From Sphingosinicella sp. BN140058 (GTDB taxonomy: Bacteria > Pseudomonadota > Alphaproteobacteria > Sphingomonadales > Sphingomonadaceae): DNA of 64,000 nt. Shown in pieces: positions 60,899 through 64,000 of the stretch. The number at the start of each line of letters is the position of its first letter. Positions within the stretch are counted from its first letter, which is position 1. The translations under genes were made by a program, and so were the position numbers. Where the stretch lies: the NCBI RefSeq assembly GCF_004135585.1, contig NZ_CP035501.1, forward strand, positions 4,039,501 through 4,103,500. Reading direction: 5' to 3'. The notes under the pieces were generated by a model that was not told where the DNA came from, ran no database searches, and saw nothing but the letters and a program-made list of their open reading frames with translations.

Positions 60899-60914
60899 GT
60901 AGGTACGTACCTAC
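60899..60914. promoter_or_regulatory. Perfect 16-bp palindrome GTAGGTACGTACCTAC
   Basis: The sequence equals its own reverse complement over 16 bases and lies in the 447-base gap upstream of the TonB receptor operon. The size and symmetry fit a site for a dimeric helix-turn-helix repressor such as TetR family. No regulator gene is adjacent. The rest of the gap (60762-61208) shows no gene. Confidence 0.65.
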
Positions 60915-61208
60915 GTTCGTCTTCGAAACCGAGCAATGATTTCGGACGCTTCTGTTGGGATCCTGGCGGCTCGAGCAAGCGGGACCGACTGGCTGCCCCA
61001 TCTATCTTCGCCGTGATTCTGGTCTTGTCCGAAGCCTGCGCGGACGGCGGCATCGTGTCGAAGCCGGGCTCGGCATCCGCCGGTGCCTACACCGTAGCGA
61101 CGCGCCGTTGCGCGGACCGGACCTTCGAACGCCGCGGCGGCGAACCAAAGTGTCGCAGTTTCGGCGCGACGGAGAAATGGGCATTCGCCTGAACGCGGTG
61201 CGGACGCT

Positions 61209-61409
61209 ATGCCGTCACCCATGACGAGCTCTGCCGCGGTCGAACGTGCTTATGAACTGGCCCGATCAGGCCAGTGCCGCAGTGTTGCGGCGATCATCCG
61301 GCGCTTGCCCGAAGAGGACCGGGCGGCTGTCGAAGACCATCTGAGGACGCCGTCCGCCCGGCGGGATCTCATTCTCGTCTGCAGCGACGCCTGGCTCGCA
61401 GCGGGGTAG
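61209..61409 (+). CDS. Small helical protein, 66 residues
   Basis: The sequence AVERAYELARSGQCRSVAAI is followed by IRRLPEEDRAAVEDHLRTPS and RRDLILVCSDAW. Proteins of this shape are common as small unknowns in sphingomonads; their role is not known, and I make no claim. It is soluble, helical and slightly acidic. An ATG 12 bases downstream is an alternative start; the ribosome-binding site is weak for both. Confidence 0.6.
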   Translation: MPSPMTSSAAVERAYELARSGQCRSVAAIIRRLPEEDRAAVEDHLRTPSARRDLILVCSDAWLAAG

Positions 61410-61538
61410 CACTCGCGGCGGCCCACCTCGCGGCGGCAAAGGTGGAGAGCCGGCCCGCTGCGAAGATCGCGCGGCGGTCTGGCCCTGGGACTTCGGGTGT
61501 GGCAGGAGCCGGGCACCGCCGAGCATGAGGGGCACGCC

Positions 61539-61748
61539 ATGGATCTTGTCATGATTGCGCAGATTGCTCCGTCGCTGATCTTGTCGTCGATCGTGTTCGC
61601 GCCGTTCTACATCCTGTTCAAACGTGCAGGTCGGTCGGGCTGGTGGGCGCTGGTCTCGTTCATCCCGTTGCTTGGTCTTGTCGGGGTGCCCTGGATGCTC
61701 GTGCTGATAGGCCGGAAGAGCCCTCCCGTCGTGGAGGTTTTCCGGTAG
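61539..61748 (+). CDS. Small membrane protein, 69 residues
   Basis: Two membrane helices (APSLILSSIVFAPFYILF and WWALVSFIPLLGLVGVPWML) with a KRAGRSG loop between them and a short tail. It resembles small integral proteins annotated as hypothetical in many proteobacteria. GAGGGG precedes the ATG at about 8 bases. No functional clue beyond membrane location. Confidence 0.65.
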   Translation: MDLVMIAQIAPSLILSSIVFAPFYILFKRAGRSGWWALVSFIPLLGLVGVPWMLVLIGRKSPPVVEVFR

Positions 61749-61756
61749 AGCCGGCC

Positions 61757-61806
61757 TTTGGCGCGGAGCCTTCCCGGCTTGAGACTCCGGCCTTCGTCGG
61801 AATGAC
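61757..61806. repeat. Diverged copy of a TCCCGG/GGAATGAC repeat
   Basis: GCGGAGCCTTCCCGGCTTGA and TCCGGCCTTCGTCGGAATGA are related to the pair of direct repeats near 62.3 kb. The TCCGGCCTTCG...GGAATGAC part is a common extragenic palindrome style in alpha- and gammaproteobacteria. Confidence 0.5.
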
Positions 61807-61849
61807 AGGCGGTGGGCGAACCGCGACAGGAGAGTTGGCAGAATAGCCG

Positions 61850-61882
61850 TGGACAGACATGTGTATTATCTGCATAGTACAC
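61850..61882 (+). promoter_or_regulatory. Promoter overlapped by a 22-bp palindromic operator candidate
   Basis: TGGACA (61850-61855) and CATAGT (61873-61878) are 17 bases apart. Over the spacer and -10 lies a 22-bp interrupted palindrome with symmetric parts GTGTA-TAT and ATA-TACAC around CTGC (61861-61882). This would be a repressor site controlling the small gene that follows. Confidence 0.55.
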
Positions 61883-61902
61883 CCTCTGACCAGGAGACTG
61901 CC

Positions 61903-62046
61903 ATGTTCGACAATCCTGTGGCGCAGCGAACCGCGATCGCGGCCGGGGTGGGAGCGCTTATCGCAATCCCGGTGCCGTTCGTCGGGCCGATCTTCGGTGC
62001 CGTGGTCGGCGCCGGCATCGGCTTTTTCACGGCCAAGCGCCGCTGA
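61903..62046 (+). CDS. Small glycine-zipper membrane protein, 47 residues
   Basis: The frame MFDNPVAQRTAIAAGVGALI continues with IPVPFVGPIFGAVVGAGIG and a basic end FFTAKRR. Repeated small residues (GxxxG/A spacing) suggest a glycine-zipper that may pack helices in the membrane. AGGAG precedes the ATG at a proper distance, and an operator-type promoter sits upstream, so it is likely to be expressed. Function unknown. Confidence 0.6.
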   Translation: MFDNPVAQRTAIAAGVGALIAIPVPFVGPIFGAVVGAGIGFFTAKRR

Positions 62047-62230
62047 CGCGATCGTCCTGGCGCATCGAACCTGGCATTGCGCGCGTCTCATTCCTTTAAG
62101 CTTGTCTCCGTCTGGCTGCGACGAAGGTGCAAAACGGTGCAGGCGAAGCCGCGAAGGAGCGATAAGCCGGATCGAGATGGAAGTCTGCCGCAGGATCGGG
62201 TTGGTCGCGTTCGTTCCCGGCCGCTCGCAG

Positions 62231-62399
62231 CGGCGGCGCTTGCCCTTTGCGCCGCGCTTTTCCGCACGGAGATCCCGGCCCTCGCCGGGATGACGAGTGT
62301 GGGAGGTGTGCGGCGTTTCTGGCGTTCGGCCGCGGGGCGGCGCTTGCCCTCCGCGCAGCGCCTTCCCGAACGGAGATCCCGGCCTTCGGCGCGCTGACG
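62231..62399. repeat. Pair of 65-bp direct repeats
   Basis: Copies at 62231-62295 and 62335-62399 agree at about 54 of 65 positions (my count). Both contain GGCGGCGCTTGCCCT early and CGGAGATCCCGGCC late, then a GATGACG/CTGACG end. The 40 bases between are unrelated. The gap 62047-62445 contains no gene I can support. Confidence 0.8.
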
Positions 62400-62445
62400 G
62401 GTTAGGAACGCCCCGGTATGTCCGCCGGCGCGATCTTGCGGCGGA

Positions 62446-63552
62446 TCAAAGCCTGATCGTTCCGCCGCCGGCCGCCGAGCGGTAGATGGCGTCGACGATG
62501 CGCATGTCCTGGAGGCCCATCTCGCCGGAGATGAGCGGCTGCCGATCGTTGAGAATGCATTCGGCCATGTGATCGAGCTGGCCAACGAACTGGTTGACCG
62601 CTGGGCCGGGAGGCGGGGTGAGCTGTTCCTTGCGGCCGTCCCGGGTGAGGCTCAGCGTCTGGCCTTCATAAGGCGTTGCCGGCTCGAGCTCGATCCGGCC
62701 CTTGTCGCCGGTCAGGCGGACGAAATTGTGGTTGGAGCTGTAGGACGACATGCCGTGGTTGATCGCGCCCGACGGGAATTCGAGCGTCCAGGCGCTCAGA
62801 TCCTCGACCTCGGCAAAGCGCGGGTCCTTGCGATCGGTGGTGCTGCGCGCGGTGACCGCGACCGGCTCCTCGCCGGTGAGATAGCGGGCCGCCTGGACGG
62901 AGTAGACGCCCATGTCCATCAGCGAACCGCCGCCGGCGAGCGCCTTCTTAAGGCGCCACTTGGTCGGATCGCCCTGGACGAAGCCGTGTTCGGCGAGCAG
63001 GTAGCGCGGGCGGCCGATCGCGCCGTCTCGGACCAGCCTGATCGCGTGGAGATTGTGCGGCTGGAAATGGCTGCGATAGCCGACCGCCAGCTTCTTGCCT
63101 GCCTTGCTGCAGGCGGCGATCATCGCCTCGGCCTCGGCGACGCTGACCGACATCGGCTTTTCGGTGACGACATGCTTGCCCGCCTGCGCCGCCCGGATGG
63201 TATATTCGGCGTGCATGCTGTTGGGCAGGATGACGTAGACAACATCGACGTCGGGATTGTCGCGGATCCGATCGAACGTCTGGTAGCTGTACAGCGAGCG
63301 TTCCGGGACGTCGTACTGGGCGGCAAGAGTTCGTGCCTTGGCAGGGTCGCCGCTGACCAGAGCGGCGAGGCGGCTGAAGCGGCAATTGGCGAATTGCGGC
63401 ATGATGATCCGGGTGGCGTAATAGCCGAGGCCGACGATCGCATAGCCGATCTTGCGCGCGGGCGGCTCGGCGGCGCGGCAGGCGCCGGCGCTCGCCGCGG
63501 CGGCAAGCCCGCTGAGCCCGATCAGAAGGTCGCGCCTGTCCAGATCCGCCAT
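62446..63552 (-). CDS. Tat-exported Gfo/Idh/MocA oxidoreductase (glucose-fructose oxidoreductase-like)
   Basis: The 368-residue protein starts MADLDRRDLLIGLSGLAAAA, a twin-arginine-type signal (DRRDLL), then a Rossmann domain with IGYAIVGLGYYATRIIMPQF and the EKP motif HVVTEKPMSVSVAEAEAM. The second domain contains GGGSLMDMGVYSVQAARYL, as in glucose-fructose oxidoreductase and related periplasmic sugar dehydrogenases that keep NADP(H) tightly bound. It likely oxidises and reduces sugars in the periplasm; the substrate is unknown. No neighbouring sugar genes. Confidence 0.88.
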   Translation of the reverse strand: MADLDRRDLLIGLSGLAAAASAGACRAAEPPARKIGYAIVGLGYYATRIIMPQFANCRFSRLAALVSGDPAKARTLAAQYDVPERSLYSYQTFDRIRDNPDVDVVYVILPNSMHAEYTIRAAQAGKHVVTEKPMSVSVAEAEAMIAACSKAGKKLAVGYRSHFQPHNLHAIRLVRDGAIGRPRYLLAEHGFVQGDPTKWRLKKALAGGGSLMDMGVYSVQAARYLTGEEPVAVTARSTTDRKDPRFAEVEDLSAWTLEFPSGAINHGMSSYSSNHNFVRLTGDKGRIELEPATPYEGQTLSLTRDGRKEQLTPPPGPAVNQFVGQLDHMAECILNDRQPLISGEMGLQDMRIVDAIYRSAAGGGTIRL

Positions 63553-63697
63553 ACACTCTCCCTTCGCGTTGCCCCGGGCATAAAGGAGCAGGCGCGGCGG
63601 CGCCAGCCGGCCGATGGTCGGGGTTCCCAAGTGCCCGCCCGGGGAGCGGCACGCGCGCTGCGCTCGGGCGTTGGCCCGGGCTGGATGGAGGTTGGCG

Positions 63698-63958
63698 ATG
63701 AGCAAGAAGAGCAAGGGGGATGTCGCAGGGAGCGACGCCGGGGAGACGGGCGGGGTGCCCGCGATGGCAGCCGCCGGGCCGCCGCCGCTGCCGCGCCTGC
63801 TGGCGGCGCGGGAGAGCGCCGAAGTGGAGGCGCGGATCGGCGGCTTCGGCTTTCACGCACGGGCCGAGATCAGCCCCGCCGGACTGTTGGCGATCGGCGG
63901 GCTGGTCGGTACGATTCTGCTGTCGACGGCAGTCGTGGTGCGCGCCGCGCGGCGGTGA
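63698..63958 (+). CDS. Small membrane-anchored hypothetical protein, 86 residues
   Basis: MSKKSKGDVAGSDAGETGG is a hydrophilic, flexible N-terminus; after LPRLLAARESAEVEARIGGF comes one membrane helix (GLLAIGGLVGTILLSTAVVV) and a short basic end. GGAGG lies six bases before the ATG, a strong ribosome-binding site. No family is recognised. Confidence 0.65.
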   Translation: MSKKSKGDVAGSDAGETGGVPAMAAAGPPPLPRLLAARESAEVEARIGGFGFHARAEISPAGLLAIGGLVGTILLSTAVVVRAARR

Positions 63959-64000
63959 GCGCTCTCGCGCCGTTGCCGTTCCTGGATTCGCGCGGACGAT

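Overview
The window reads as chromosomal DNA of a GC-rich alphaproteobacterium, most likely a member of the Sphingomonadales. This rests on the RpoB/RpoC type, two large TonB-dependent receptors, a FecI/FecR-type surface-signalling set, a HisN-type histidinol phosphatase and short extragenic palindromes of a kind seen in sphingomonads. Coding density is high except for 50.1-54.5 kb and 60.8-62.4 kb. I see no rRNA, tRNA, prophage or CRISPR array.

Layout. 0-5 kb: a MpaB-type oxygenase, a flavin amine oxidase, an SDR, a four-helix copper-binding protein and a royal-jelly/yellow-family protein. 4.8-8.5 kb: metNIQ methionine importer with a dicarboxylate/amino-acid symporter, behind a palindromic operator candidate. 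8.6-10.2 kb: small housekeeping genes. 10.2-17.5 kb: ECF sigma factor, FecR anti-sigma factor, STN-domain TonB receptor and a large autotransporter. 17.6-22.1 kb: dgkA, hisN, a PepSY/response regulator/histidine kinase module and YceI. 22.2-29.0 kb: a complete, tightly overlapped histidine operon (trpR-like regulator, hisG, hisD-C-B as one 1001-codon ORF, hisH, hisA, hisF, hisIE). Gene order and HisG type are those of gammaproteobacteria, not the usual alphaproteobacterial pattern. 29.1-31.8 kb: a divergent CDP-alcohol transferase / nucleotidyltransferase pair resembling inositol-phosphate cytidylyltransferase chemistry, and a PhyH dioxygenase.

31.9-39.8 kb: a galactose module (aldose epimerase, GH1-type glycosidase, galactonate dehydratase, KDGal kinase, KDPGal aldolase, galactose dehydrogenase) with an unknown four-helix membrane protein, bracketed by two palindromic repeat pairs. 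Together these enzymes would take a beta-galactoside to pyruvate and glyceraldehyde 3-phosphate by the De Ley-Doudoroff route. The lactonase and transporter are not here. 39.9-50.3 kb: a GT4 glycosyltransferase, then rpoC and rpoB without the usual upstream ribosomal protein genes. 50.1-51.8 kb is a gene-free stretch holding a degenerate ~78-bp tandem repeat.

51.8-64 kb is accessory: small membrane proteins, a DUF3237 protein, an IS/MITE-like remnant, an alpha/beta hydrolase, a TlpA-like lipoprotein, several unknowns, a two-gene operon pairing a TonB receptor with a short reductive-dehalogenase-like iron-sulfur protein behind a perfect 16-bp palindrome, and a Tat-exported Gfo/Idh/MocA oxidoreductase.

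The most interesting items are the HisD-HisC-HisB fusion with a palindromic repeat in its linker, the gammaproteobacterial-type his operon with its TrpR-family regulator, the receptor/dehalogenase-like operon, the CDP-inositol-like pair and the repeat array upstream of rpoB.
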